A DNA stretch of 32,153 nt from a virus: positions 1 through 32,153 of the IMG/VR virus record IMGVR_UViG_3300006928_000041, one strand, 5' to 3'. The notes below the pieces were generated by a model. The model searched no databases. It was given only the letters and a program-made list of their open reading frames with translations, and was not told where the DNA came from. The position numbers and the translations under genes were made by a program. Each line of letters starts with the position of its first letter. Position 1 is the stretch's first letter. Positions 16,179-21,762 of the stretch are shown in pieces.

Positions 16179-16839
16179 AGTTTTATTCTGTCATTACGGA
16201 AAAACAGGTGGAACATTCATAATGGATACTGTTAGAAAAGATTTAAGGCATTCAGGTTTTCAATTTTTTCAACACGTTGGGATGCCTTTTTACTCAGAAG
16301 ATAATTTAAAATCTATAGCAAATTCAAAATCAGAAAAAATTTTTGTTCATCAGCAACATCTATGGATTTCAAAATCTATTTTAGAATATTACAATGAAAG
16401 AAACTTTTTTAGTTTTATGTTTCTGCGGCATCCTGTTGATTTGATTTGCTCTTTGTTTTTTTGGGGGCATAGAGTTTTAAGAGAAACTTCGAAGAATCCA
16501 TTTGGAGAACATTTTGATTTAGCAAACATGACATTAAACGATTACTTCAAATTTATTCTTGATGGAAATGAATCAGGCTTATGGATTATTCCTGAATGGA
16601 TTTCTTCAGTGAATTATGTCTCGGAGTTCAGCGAAGAAAATGCTATTATTTTTATGGATAAGTATTTAGGCTACAAACCTAATCAAAATTCATTAGCAAA
16701 AATAAATGCTTCTGGAAATAAGGGTTTCAAATTTTATTTAAAGGAAAAGACACTCAGCTTGAATTTGGTGGAAAATTTATTTAATCATAAAGAAATTAAA
16801 AAATATTCTAAATATTTAGAGTTGGGACAACCTGTGTAA
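16168..16839 (+). CDS. Sulfotransferase-like protein (carbohydrate type)
   Basis: This 223-residue protein carries both PAPS-binding signatures of the carbohydrate sulfotransferase family. The 5'-phosphosulfate loop is H-Y-G-K12-T-G-G-T near the N-terminus, comparable with the PKTGGT loop of sulfotransferase family 2. The 3'-phosphate motif is F-L-R87-H-P-V-D-L-I-C-S95-L-F. Such enzymes move sulfate from PAPS to a hydroxyl or amino group on sugars. The host would have to supply PAPS. It is slightly short for the family (250-350), so substrate loops may be reduced. It overlaps the glycosyltransferase by 11 nt, so the two are coupled and probably act on the same glycan. I am fairly sure of the family and have no direct evidence for the acceptor. 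Confidence 0.82.
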   Translation: MKNKVLFCHYGKTGGTFIMDTVRKDLRHSGFQFFQHVGMPFYSEDNLKSIANSKSEKIFVHQQHLWISKSILEYYNERNFFSFMFLRHPVDLICSLFFWGHRVLRETSKNPFGEHFDLANMTLNDYFKFILDGNESGLWIIPEWISSVNYVSEFSEENAIIFMDKYLGYKPNQNSLAKINASGNKGFKFYLKEKTLSLNLVENLFNHKEIKKYSKYLELGQPV

Positions 16840-16856
16840 AGTAAAGGGCGATTGAT

Positions 16857-17069
16857 ATGGATTTAAATAGTTTTTTATCAGCTTTTTTTGGAATAGCTGT
16901 AGCAGTTGGTGGTTTCTTTTTCAGAAGAATTCAATCTACTATAGATGATTTAGCTAGAAGATTAACTCATACAGAGATAAAATTAGCTAGACAAGAAGAG
17001 CAAACATCTAATTTAATAACTCGACTAGACCGGATTGAAGAAAAAATAGATAAACTATTGGAAGAATGA
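16857..17069 (+). CDS. Small membrane protein with coiled coil (lysis cassette candidate)
   Basis: This 70-residue protein has an N-terminal transmembrane segment (about 5-22), then R-R and a long charged coiled coil with heptad leucines and isoleucines (27-69). Its topology resembles accessory holin or XhlA-type proteins, though in those the membrane segment is usually C-terminal. It opens a run of five or six overlapping small membrane-protein genes after the tail module, the usual place of lysis genes. The stop overlaps the next start (ATGA). The role is inferred from topology and context. Confidence 0.7.
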   Translation: MDLNSFLSAFFGIAVAVGGFFFRRIQSTIDDLARRLTHTEIKLARQEEQTSNLITRLDRIEEKIDKLLEE

Positions 17070-17236
17070 ATTTAGATGTTTTAAGCTTTGCTATAGGTCT
17101 TATATTTGGAGTCGTTTTTACCTGTATATTAATAGTTCAGTATGCTATGGTTCAGGCAAGAAATGAATTCTTTAAGAAATACTACGAAATATTAGAACAA
17201 GATTATGAGCGAGAAAAAGACGAAAGCACTGACTAA
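17066..17236 (+). CDS. Small single-span membrane protein
   Basis: This 56-residue protein has one clear transmembrane segment (about 5-28: A-I-G-L-I-F-G-V-V-F-T-C-I-L-I-V) followed by a charged helix ending K-D-E-S-T-D. It overlaps the gene before by 4 nt and the holin candidate after it by 32 nt. Topology would suit an inner-membrane spanin or a pinholin-type accessory, but at 56 residues it is short for a spanin. No motif identifies it. Confidence 0.65.
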   Translation: MNLDVLSFAIGLIFGVVFTCILIVQYAMVQARNEFFKKYYEILEQDYEREKDESTD

Positions 17237-17438
17237 AGGATTTCTGACAAGCGAATTTACATTTGCTGTCATATCAAGCATTCTTACTATCGCCATTATT
17301 GGAGGATGGATTGACCCTGATAATGGAACTAATTTCTATGATAAAATTGCAGCTATTATTGGAATGGCTTTAACTTCTGTTGGCTATACCTATGGAAGAA
17401 GTTCTATCAAAAAGGAAGTAATAAAAGCAGAGGATTAG
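17205..17438 (+). CDS. Holin-like protein with two membrane spans
   Basis: This 77-residue protein has a basic N-terminus, a first transmembrane segment (about 16-35), a short D-P-D-N-G-T-N loop, a second segment (about 45-63) and a charged C-terminal tail. Two spans, small size and basic/acidic ends match class II-type holins, which make the timed hole in the inner membrane. The preface L-T-S-E-F-T-F resembles the K-S-x-x-F-W start of several phage holin families. It is nested among other small membrane proteins. No experimental family name can be given. Confidence 0.68.
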   Translation: MSEKKTKALTKGFLTSEFTFAVISSILTIAIIGGWIDPDNGTNFYDKIAAIIGMALTSVGYTYGRSSIKKEVIKAED

Positions 17439-17439
17439 G

Positions 17440-17589
17440 ATGCAAATTCTGGTCAGCTTTTTTAAGGCTCTGCTTGAACATTTAACAAAATTAATCCAAA
17501 GAGATAAAGTAGCGAGTGATGCAGATACTCCTAAAGATATTAAGCGTAGGTGGGATGATCATGTTAGGGACAGCTTGCGGAACGACTAG
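17440..17589 (+). CDS. Small charged lysis-cassette protein overlapping the lipoprotein gene
   Basis: This 49-residue protein has an amphipathic first 20 residues (I-L-V-S-F-F-K-A-L-L-E-H-L-T-K-L-I) and a strongly charged rest with D-A-D, K-R-R-W-D-D and R-D-S-L-R. The pattern 'hydrophobic helix, then D-A-D, then charged R-x-x-x-R-x-S-L-R' is one I associate with small phage proteins next to holins, of unknown function. It starts 1 nt after the holin-like stop and runs 71 nt into the lipoprotein gene in another frame, an arrangement reminiscent of overlapping Rz/Rz1 spanin genes. It has no clear membrane span, so a spanin call is not safe. Confidence 0.6.
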   Translation: MQILVSFFKALLEHLTKLIQRDKVASDADTPKDIKRRWDDHVRDSLRND

Positions 17590-17743
17590 GGTGGTTTTTG
17601 TAGATACGCAAGCAGATTTAGTTAGGTTGGGGCCAGATGTAAAAGGAACAGTTTATGTCAGCAAAGATGGTCAGTGGATTAAATCCAAAAATAAAGTTCA
17701 TTTGCCTGAAGGCTGGATAGCAGGGCCATTACCTAAAAATTAA
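17519..17743 (+). CDS. Small lipoprotein, outer-membrane spanin candidate
   Basis: This 74-residue protein begins with an N-terminal hydrophobic signal sequence (about 1-17) ending in L-G-T-A-C. The cysteine at residue 20 is the expected lipidation site, though Gly at -3 makes the lipobox imperfect. The mature part is short with V-V-F-V-D-T-Q-A-D, V-R-L-G-P-D-V-K-G and L-P-E-G-W-I-A-G-P-L-P, a conserved-looking phage pattern. A small lipoprotein whose gene overlaps another small lysis gene fits an o-spanin (Rz1-like), implying a host with an outer membrane. A GTG one codon upstream is a possible start too. The remaining doubt is that mature spanins are usually proline-rich, which this is only near the end. 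Confidence 0.68.
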   Translation: MQILLKILSVGGMIMLGTACGTTRVVFVDTQADLVRLGPDVKGTVYVSKDGQWIKSKNKVHLPEGWIAGPLPKN

Positions 17744-17747
17744 AAAC

Positions 17748-17852
17748 ATGAAATATCTAATCTATTTTTTCTTTTCGTTAGTTCCCATAGCTTTTCTATC
17801 TGTAATCATTGCTATTAATATCATTCTTTGGAGAATGGTATTTAATGGCTAA
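17748..17852 (+). CDS. Very small membrane peptide
   Basis: This 34-residue peptide is nearly all one hydrophobic segment with aromatic ends (Y-L-I-Y-F-F-F to I-I-L-W-R). It starts 4 nt after the lipoprotein stop and overlaps the phosphoesterase start by 8 nt, so it may mainly couple translation. It could also be a holin accessory. Evidence for expression is only spacing and composition. Confidence 0.45.
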   Translation: MKYLIYFFFSLVPIAFLSVIIAINIILWRMVFNG

Positions 17853-18606
17853 TTCAGGATGGAAAAAATTTGTTGCTGTAGGTGATAATCATGGTGCTTT
17901 AGGTTGTAAAAAATCTTTAAGAGCATTAATAAAATTTTGCGATCAATGGAAACCTGATCTCAAGATTCATCTAGGTGATTGTTTCGATTTCGCAGGTTTA
18001 CGTTCTGGCATATCATCAGATGATAGTGCTGCTGCTGATGATTTATCTGAAGATTTCTTTTATGGATTTCAATTTCTTACAGAGTTTGAACCTGATGTTT
18101 ATTTATTAGGCAATCATGAAGATAGGCTTTGGAGAATTGCAGGAAGTCATTCTAATGGGATGATGAGATTAGCTGCTGATAATTGCATAGATAGAATTAA
18201 AACATACTGCAAAAAATTAAAAACAAAACTAATTCCATATCATGCAGAAACAGGTTTGCATTCAGAAGCAAATGGAAATCTAATTTTCCTACATGGCTAT
18301 TCAGCAAATGCAAACGCAGTAAAAGAACACGCTACACATTATGCTGCTATGGGTGGAAGTGTGATAATGGGGCATCTTCATAGAGTAGAAATTCAAACAG
18401 GAAAAAGGCAAGGAGGAAGCCACGGATATTCAGCAGGTTGCATGGCAGATTTTTCTAAAATGGATTATGCAAAAAATAGATTAGCAACTGCTGGTTGGGA
18501 AAATGCTTTTGCATTTGGAGTTTATAAGGGCGAATCTGTAAATGTTTGGATAGCTAGAAAATGTGGAACTAAATGGCTGCTGCCAACAGGAATGGAGGAA
18601 TTTTAA
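17845..18606 (+). CDS. Calcineurin-like metallophosphoesterase
   Basis: This 253-residue protein carries the full set of metal ligands of the family in order: D14-x-H16-G, G44-D45-x-F-D, G89-N90-H91-E92-D93, H150-G and G176-H177-x-H179. It is therefore expected to be an active two-metal phosphodiesterase or phosphatase. Phage members act on nucleic acids, nucleotides or other phosphoesters and the target here is not readable. The start at 17845 (MANSGW) is preferred to upstream non-ATG starts because it is the first ATG in frame and overlaps the previous stop by 8 nt. It lies at the end of the late region, between lysis-type genes and a DNA-binding protein. Its stop overlaps the next ATG (TAATG). 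Confidence 0.92.
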   Translation: MANSGWKKFVAVGDNHGALGCKKSLRALIKFCDQWKPDLKIHLGDCFDFAGLRSGISSDDSAAADDLSEDFFYGFQFLTEFEPDVYLLGNHEDRLWRIAGSHSNGMMRLAADNCIDRIKTYCKKLKTKLIPYHAETGLHSEANGNLIFLHGYSANANAVKEHATHYAAMGGSVIMGHLHRVEIQTGKRQGGSHGYSAGCMADFSKMDYAKNRLATAGWENAFAFGVYKGESVNVWIARKCGTKWLLPTGMEEF

Positions 18607-18842
18607 TGGATAAAAAAACAGCAAGAGAAATAGCAGAAAAACTTTTATCTATTAATGAATCGGAGAAAGTCCCAGAAGGCTGGTTCACAGTTAGAGATTT
18701 AGCAAAAATAAAAGATGTATCATATTCTCATGCAGGAAGAATTTGCAGGGAATTATCAGCAGATGATAAATTGGAAACTCGTAAATTTAAAATCAATACA
18801 CCTAGAGGATTTTACCCAATTCAGCACTATAAATTCCCATGA
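18606..18842 (+). CDS. Small winged-helix DNA-binding protein
   Basis: This is a 78-residue protein with an N-terminal helix (T-A-R-E-I-A-E-K-L-L) followed by a winged-helix pattern: W-F-T-V-R-D-L-A-K, then S-Y-S-H-A-G-R-I-C-R-E-L as the recognition helix, then K-L-E-T-R-K-F and F-Y-P-I-Q-H-Y as the wing strands. The start at 18606 is chosen because GGAGG sits 8 nt upstream. It closes the late operon just before a terminator and the early region, so it could act on the adjacent promoters. That regulatory idea is inference. Confidence 0.75.
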   Translation: MDKKTAREIAEKLLSINESEKVPEGWFTVRDLAKIKDVSYSHAGRICRELSADDKLETRKFKINTPRGFYPIQHYKFP

Positions 18843-18906
18843 GTATACAATTTTCTTTAAATCAGTGAAAACATGAAAAAACACTGAAATTGCTTGCCCT
18901 GAGAAT

Positions 18907-18930
18907 CGCCTGTAAGGCGTTTTCTTTTTT
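18907..18930 (+). terminator. Intrinsic terminator closing the late operon
   Basis: CGCCT-GTA-AGGCG stem with T-rich tail TTTTCTTTTTT. It lies 64 nt after the winged-helix gene. Confidence 0.75.
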
Positions 18931-19095
18931 CCCGAATATGTTTATATGCCCTTTTGAAAACTAAAGGGGAGCGATTTCTCGCTCCCCCCTAACACTGATA
19001 ACTAATAACTAACATCTAACCCAAGATGTGGTTAGAATCTAAATTCAGACTCCAAATCTGTCAAAATTTTTTTTTCATTTTTTCTATCTTTTTTG
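18931..19095 (+). other. Late/early boundary with strong hairpins, no gene
   Basis: The gap between genes is 288 nt. After the terminator it holds a perfect 9-bp hairpin at 18966-18987 (GGGGAGCGA, loop TTTC, TCGCTCCCC), which is followed by a T-run only on the minus strand. Next comes a TAACTAA-rich stretch, a second small hairpin CATCT/AGATG near 19014-19029, and a weak CAGA/TCTG hairpin followed by nine T near 19050-19078 that could also terminate. A regulatory or origin role is possible; nothing proves it. Confidence 0.6.
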
Positions 19096-19130
19096 TTTAC
19101 AGCCTAGCCGATAAGGTATAGATTCTATCT
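19096..19130 (+). promoter_or_regulatory. Early promoter P2
   Basis: TTTACA (19096-19101), 17-nt spacer, TAGATT (19119-19124), 6 nt, ATG at 19131. Preceded by CTATCTTTTTTG, shared with P3 and P4. The post -35 block is GCCTAGCC. Confidence 0.85.
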
Positions 19131-19430
19131 ATGCTTAACGGCACTAATAACACTGAACAAAAAAAACTGACAATGACCGCAACCAACGAAATATTCACTT
19201 ACAACTCAAGCACAATACAGAATAACGGAACAACTTTCCTTAATCCTAAAGCTGCAACCTTCGAGATTGTATACAAGGCAGATGGGCTAGAGGGTCAATT
19301 CGTAGCCAAAGGGGAGAACGAAGAAATTGTTCGCCAAGATGCGATGGAACTGTTCTCCAAAAAGGGTTTCAAAAACATTGAAATCAGTGTCACCGAATTC
19401 CTTCTTCCAGAAGAATTTTATATCGCCTAA
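19131..19430 (+). CDS. Small early protein with MLNGTN start
   Basis: This 99-residue early protein is not recognised. The first 14 codons come from the block ATGCTTAACGGCACTAAT shared with four other early units. A second ATG at 19173 begins M-T-A-T-N-E and may be the ancestral start, giving 85 residues. The C-terminal half (V-Y-K-A-D-G-L-E-G-Q-F-V-A-K-G, then a helix, then I-E-I-S-V-T-E) looks like a small alpha/beta fold. The start ATG is only 6 nt from the -10 of P2, so the transcript is expected to be leaderless. No Shine-Dalgarno motif precedes either start. Confidence 0.72.
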   Translation: MLNGTNNTEQKKLTMTATNEIFTYNSSTIQNNGTTFLNPKAATFEIVYKADGLEGQFVAKGENEEIVRQDAMELFSKKGFKNIEISVTEFLLPEEFYIA

Positions 19431-19469
19431 TAAATAATTAAAAAACTAACACTGAACCTAAAAACTAAA

Positions 19470-19841
19470 ATGAAAATAGAAATCACATACGAACAACTTA
19501 ACTGGCTACGTCAAGCGATGAGCGATTCACTTTTAAACAGCTTGTTGAAAGAAGAAAATAAAAATATGCCGCATCGCCTCCAACAAGACATTTGCGTTGA
19601 AATAGAAAAACTTCAAAAGGATATTTCAAACTGCACACCTGAAGATTCCTACGAGCCAAGGGAATACAGCCTCAGTTCTCAGGTCTCCGCTATACACAAC
19701 CTCCGCGATCACATTGATGACGAGCTTTGGAAGGAGTACGACAAGCATATGCAAAGCCATCCGTTCCCTGATACTTATCACGCTACGTTTGAAGAAGTGC
19801 AAAACAAGGAAGCAACACGCGAACGCCGCCTAAAACTCTAA
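19470..19841 (+). CDS. Hypothetical early protein
   Basis: This 123-residue protein of unknown function is mostly helical and charged, with an N-terminal Y-E-Q-L-N-W-L-R-Q-A-M helix and no membrane segment or cysteine cluster. Codons end in C or G more often than in nearby genes. It is second in the P2 unit. The leader reads ACTAACACTGAAC...AAA before the ATG with no Shine-Dalgarno motif. A hairpin lies 14 nt after the stop. Confidence 0.72.
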   Translation: MKIEITYEQLNWLRQAMSDSLLNSLLKEENKNMPHRLQQDICVEIEKLQKDISNCTPEDSYEPREYSLSSQVSAIHNLRDHIDDELWKEYDKHMQSHPFPDTYHATFEEVQNKEATRERRLKL

Positions 19842-19855
19842 CTGATAAAAACTGC

Positions 19856-19873
19856 GGGGAGGGAAACCTCCCC
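19856..19873 (+). other. GGGGAGG/CCTCCCC hairpin between early genes
   Basis: A 7-bp stem with GAAA loop, the same stem-loop as the terminator at 20583 but followed by CCAAAAA rather than T. On the minus strand it is followed by GCAGTTTTT, so it could stop antisense transcription. It may also stabilise the upstream mRNA. Confidence 0.65.
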
Positions 19874-19893
19874 CCAAAAAACTAACCTAACTA

Positions 19894-20283
19894 ATGAAGA
19901 TGAAAAAACAAACAATATACAGAGAAAAGCTACAAGAAAAATCTGACAGGCTTTTAAGAGAAAAAATCTTTGAAGAGGTAGAAATATTTTTCACAAAAAT
20001 GGGAACTGGTAAAAGACACGCTGTTGATAAATCACTAATCAATGCTGTTAATAAAAAAATCCATGAGGTTTTAGATCAGCCAAGCTTCATTGAATTAGAA
20101 AGTAAAAGGAGCAAAATAGTAGATGATATGCTTGTTCATGATAATTATTCTCCAGAGATGGAATTGCTTGTAGATGAATTAAAGGAAACGCATACACGAT
20201 TATTCTTTTGGCTTTCAAAAGAGGAACAAAGAGAATTCTGCATAAAGCAAACTGAACTTGAAGAGGAAAAATATTCTTCTTAA
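19894..20283 (+). CDS. Hypothetical helical early protein
   Basis: This 129-residue, highly charged and largely helical protein (many E-K and R-E runs) is not recognised. The ATG at 19900 is an equally good start. The leader is ACTAACCTAACTA with no Shine-Dalgarno motif. It ends just before P3 and is more AT-rich than the gene before it. Confidence 0.7.
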   Translation: MKMKKQTIYREKLQEKSDRLLREKIFEEVEIFFTKMGTGKRHAVDKSLINAVNKKIHEVLDQPSFIELESKRSKIVDDMLVHDNYSPEMELLVDELKETHTRLFFWLSKEEQREFCIKQTELEEEKYSS

Positions 20284-20301
20284 AAAAATCTATCTTTTTT
20301 G

Positions 20302-20336
20302 TTTACACGCTAACGGTTTGTGATTATATTCCTATT
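20302..20336 (+). promoter_or_regulatory. Early promoter P3
   Basis: TTTACA (20302-20307), 17-nt spacer, TATATT (20325-20330), 6 nt, ATG at 20337. The post -35 block is CGCTAACGGTT. Upstream CTATCTTTTTTG matches P2 and P4. Confidence 0.88.
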
Positions 20337-20573
20337 ATGCTTAACGGCACTAACACTGAACTAAAAAACGAAATGACACCTGAACAATACAAAAAAGAAA
20401 TCGACAGCCTATTATTTCAAATTTCTGAAATGCAAAAAGTTGTTGATAAATTTGAGGCTGGCTTAATTCCTTACTATGAAAATATTAAAGCAACTAAACA
20501 CGTTCTAAAAAATAAAAGGAATCGTGTTAAAATGTTGGTATTTGTTTTCAATAACCATAAAGCAAATGCCTAA
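20337..20573 (+). CDS. Small coiled-coil early protein with MLNGTN start
   Basis: This 78-residue protein starts with the shared MLNGTN block. The rest, from a second ATG at 20373 (M-T-P-E-Q-Y-K-K-E), is one long amphipathic helix pair: I-D-S-L-L-F-Q-I-S-E-M-Q-K-V-V-D-K-F, then a Pro-Tyr turn, then a basic helix. It is alone between P3 and an intrinsic terminator, so it is a single-gene unit. No function is recognised. Confidence 0.72.
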   Translation: MLNGTNTELKNEMTPEQYKKEIDSLLFQISEMQKVVDKFEAGLIPYYENIKATKHVLKNKRNRVKMLVFVFNNHKANA

Positions 20574-20582
20574 ATAAAATCG

Positions 20583-20605
20583 GGGGAGGGAAACCTCCCC
20601 TTTTT
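20583..20605 (+). terminator. Intrinsic terminator after the P3 unit
   Basis: GGGGAGG-GAAA-CCTCCCC followed by five T. The T-rich stretch runs almost directly into P4. Confidence 0.88.
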
Positions 20606-20619
20606 ATCTATCTTTTTTG

Positions 20620-20653
20620 TTTACAGAGTAAGAACTTATTTTAAATTAATCTC
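20620..20653 (+). promoter_or_regulatory. Early promoter P4
   Basis: TTTACA (20620-20625), 16-nt spacer, TAAATT (20642-20647), 6 nt, ATG at 20654. The post -35 block is GAGTAAG. Here the ATG begins a 10-codon leader ORF, not the main gene. Confidence 0.8.
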
Positions 20654-20686
20654 ATGCTTAACGGCATCAATAAAAACACTAACTAA
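20654..20686 (+). other. Ten-codon leader ORF (MLNGINKNTN) before the DUF932 gene
   Basis: This is the shared ATGCTTAACGGCA block, but a TAA follows after 10 codons. The DUF932 start lies 8 nt after this stop. It shows that the block can exist as a 5' leader separate from the protein-coding body. It may be a translated leader that delivers ribosomes to the next start. Confidence 0.6.
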
Positions 20687-20694
20687 CTAATACA

Positions 20695-21681
20695 ATGCAT
20701 AATATCCAAGAACGCGACATCCAAACAGGCTTAAACCAAGCATGGCACGGCCTGACAAACGTAGTAGATACTGTAACCAAAGAAAATTCAGGCATCATGT
20801 ATGACCTAAATTTTAATCGGCTCACTTATACTGCTCCTGATGAAACAGTAATTGAAACCGACAGCTACCAAATCAGTGCTGCTGATGATAATTTGCCGAT
20901 TGGCAAACCTGTTTCTAAAAAATACCAACCATTCAGCAATGAACAAATTTGGGATATGCTGGATGAAGCCTTAAAAGGAACTCATCATGTAATTCAATCT
21001 ATTGGAACTGTAGCTGATCGTTCATTAGGATTTGTTTCAGTAAAAATTGCTGATTCTTTTAATGCTGCTGGTCGTGAACATGATCCATTTCTAAATATCG
21101 GTTGGGGGCATGGCGGTACACTCGGTGTTATCGGAAAAACAGGAATCACCTGCGTTGTTTGCGAAAACACTTTCAACGCTGCGATGGCAGAAAAATCTGA
21201 CTTCAAGGTAAAATTAAAGCACACTCGCAATGCTAATCTGATGGATTTAACTGACGCGATTGAAGCACACATCGGCGTAACTGCTGAGTTTCAAATGGCA
21301 CTTGAACACATGGGCCAAATTAAATGCCAATCACATAATGCACAACGGATGTACCTCGGCCATTTGCTTGAAAATAAAGCTGATAAAAAGGTATCAAGCC
21401 GAACTGTAAATGTGATGAACAGAATGACCGAACTCTACCGAGAAGGTAAAGGCAACTCTGGTGAAACTATGGCTGATTGTTTCAACGGCTTAACCGATTA
21501 TTATACTCATGAATCTGCTGGCGGTTTGGAAAATACCCGCAAGCAATTTGAAAGTTCCGAATTCGGTTCTGGGAGCCAAAACAAATCTCGCTTTTTTAAA
21601 AATATCCAAAAGGATCATGGCGAAGAACTCCTAGCCATTGGAAACAAATACTGGGAGGATGCCATGCTGGTATCTAATTAA
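20695..21681 (+). CDS. DUF932 phage/plasmid protein
   Basis: This 328-residue protein belongs to the DUF932 family of phage and plasmid proteins. Marks are Q-A-W-H-G-L-T near residue 16, the central G-H-G-G-T-L-G-V-I-G-K-T-G-I-T-C-V-V-C-E-N-T pattern and the later D-Y-Y-T-H-E-S-A-G-G-L-E-N segment. No biochemical activity is established for the family that I can rely on. It is the largest early gene, alone between P4 and a strong terminator, and has codons richer in C and G than neighbours, consistent with high expression. The start is preceded by ACTAACTAATACA with no Shine-Dalgarno motif. Confidence 0.87.
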   Translation: MHNIQERDIQTGLNQAWHGLTNVVDTVTKENSGIMYDLNFNRLTYTAPDETVIETDSYQISAADDNLPIGKPVSKKYQPFSNEQIWDMLDEALKGTHHVIQSIGTVADRSLGFVSVKIADSFNAAGREHDPFLNIGWGHGGTLGVIGKTGITCVVCENTFNAAMAEKSDFKVKLKHTRNANLMDLTDAIEAHIGVTAEFQMALEHMGQIKCQSHNAQRMYLGHLLENKADKKVSSRTVNVMNRMTELYREGKGNSGETMADCFNGLTDYYTHESAGGLENTRKQFESSEFGSGSQNKSRFFKNIQKDHGEELLAIGNKYWEDAMLVSN

Positions 21682-21696
21682 AAACCCACCTCCTCG

Positions 21697-21726
21697 GGAG
21701 GGGCAGAAATGCCCCTCCTTTTTTTT
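21697..21726 (+). terminator. Strong intrinsic terminator fused to promoter P9
   Basis: GGAGGGGCA-GAAA-TGCCCCTCC followed by eight T. The T-run continues directly into the G-TTTACA of the next promoter. A competing hairpin, CCTCC (689-693 of this kilobase, i.e. 21689-21693) with GGAGG (21697-21701), would block the terminator stem. Confidence 0.9.
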
Positions 21727-21727
21727 G

Positions 21728-21762
21728 TTTACATTTTGCTCCTCCAAATTAAAGTCCAAACA
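21728..21762 (+). promoter_or_regulatory. Early promoter P9 (divergent member)
   Basis: TTTACA (21728-21733), 16-nt spacer, TAAAGT (21750-21755), 7 nt, ATG at 21763. It lacks the TAACC-type block after the -35 and the MLNGTN start. It supports 21763, not 21709, as the gene's start. Confidence 0.65.
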
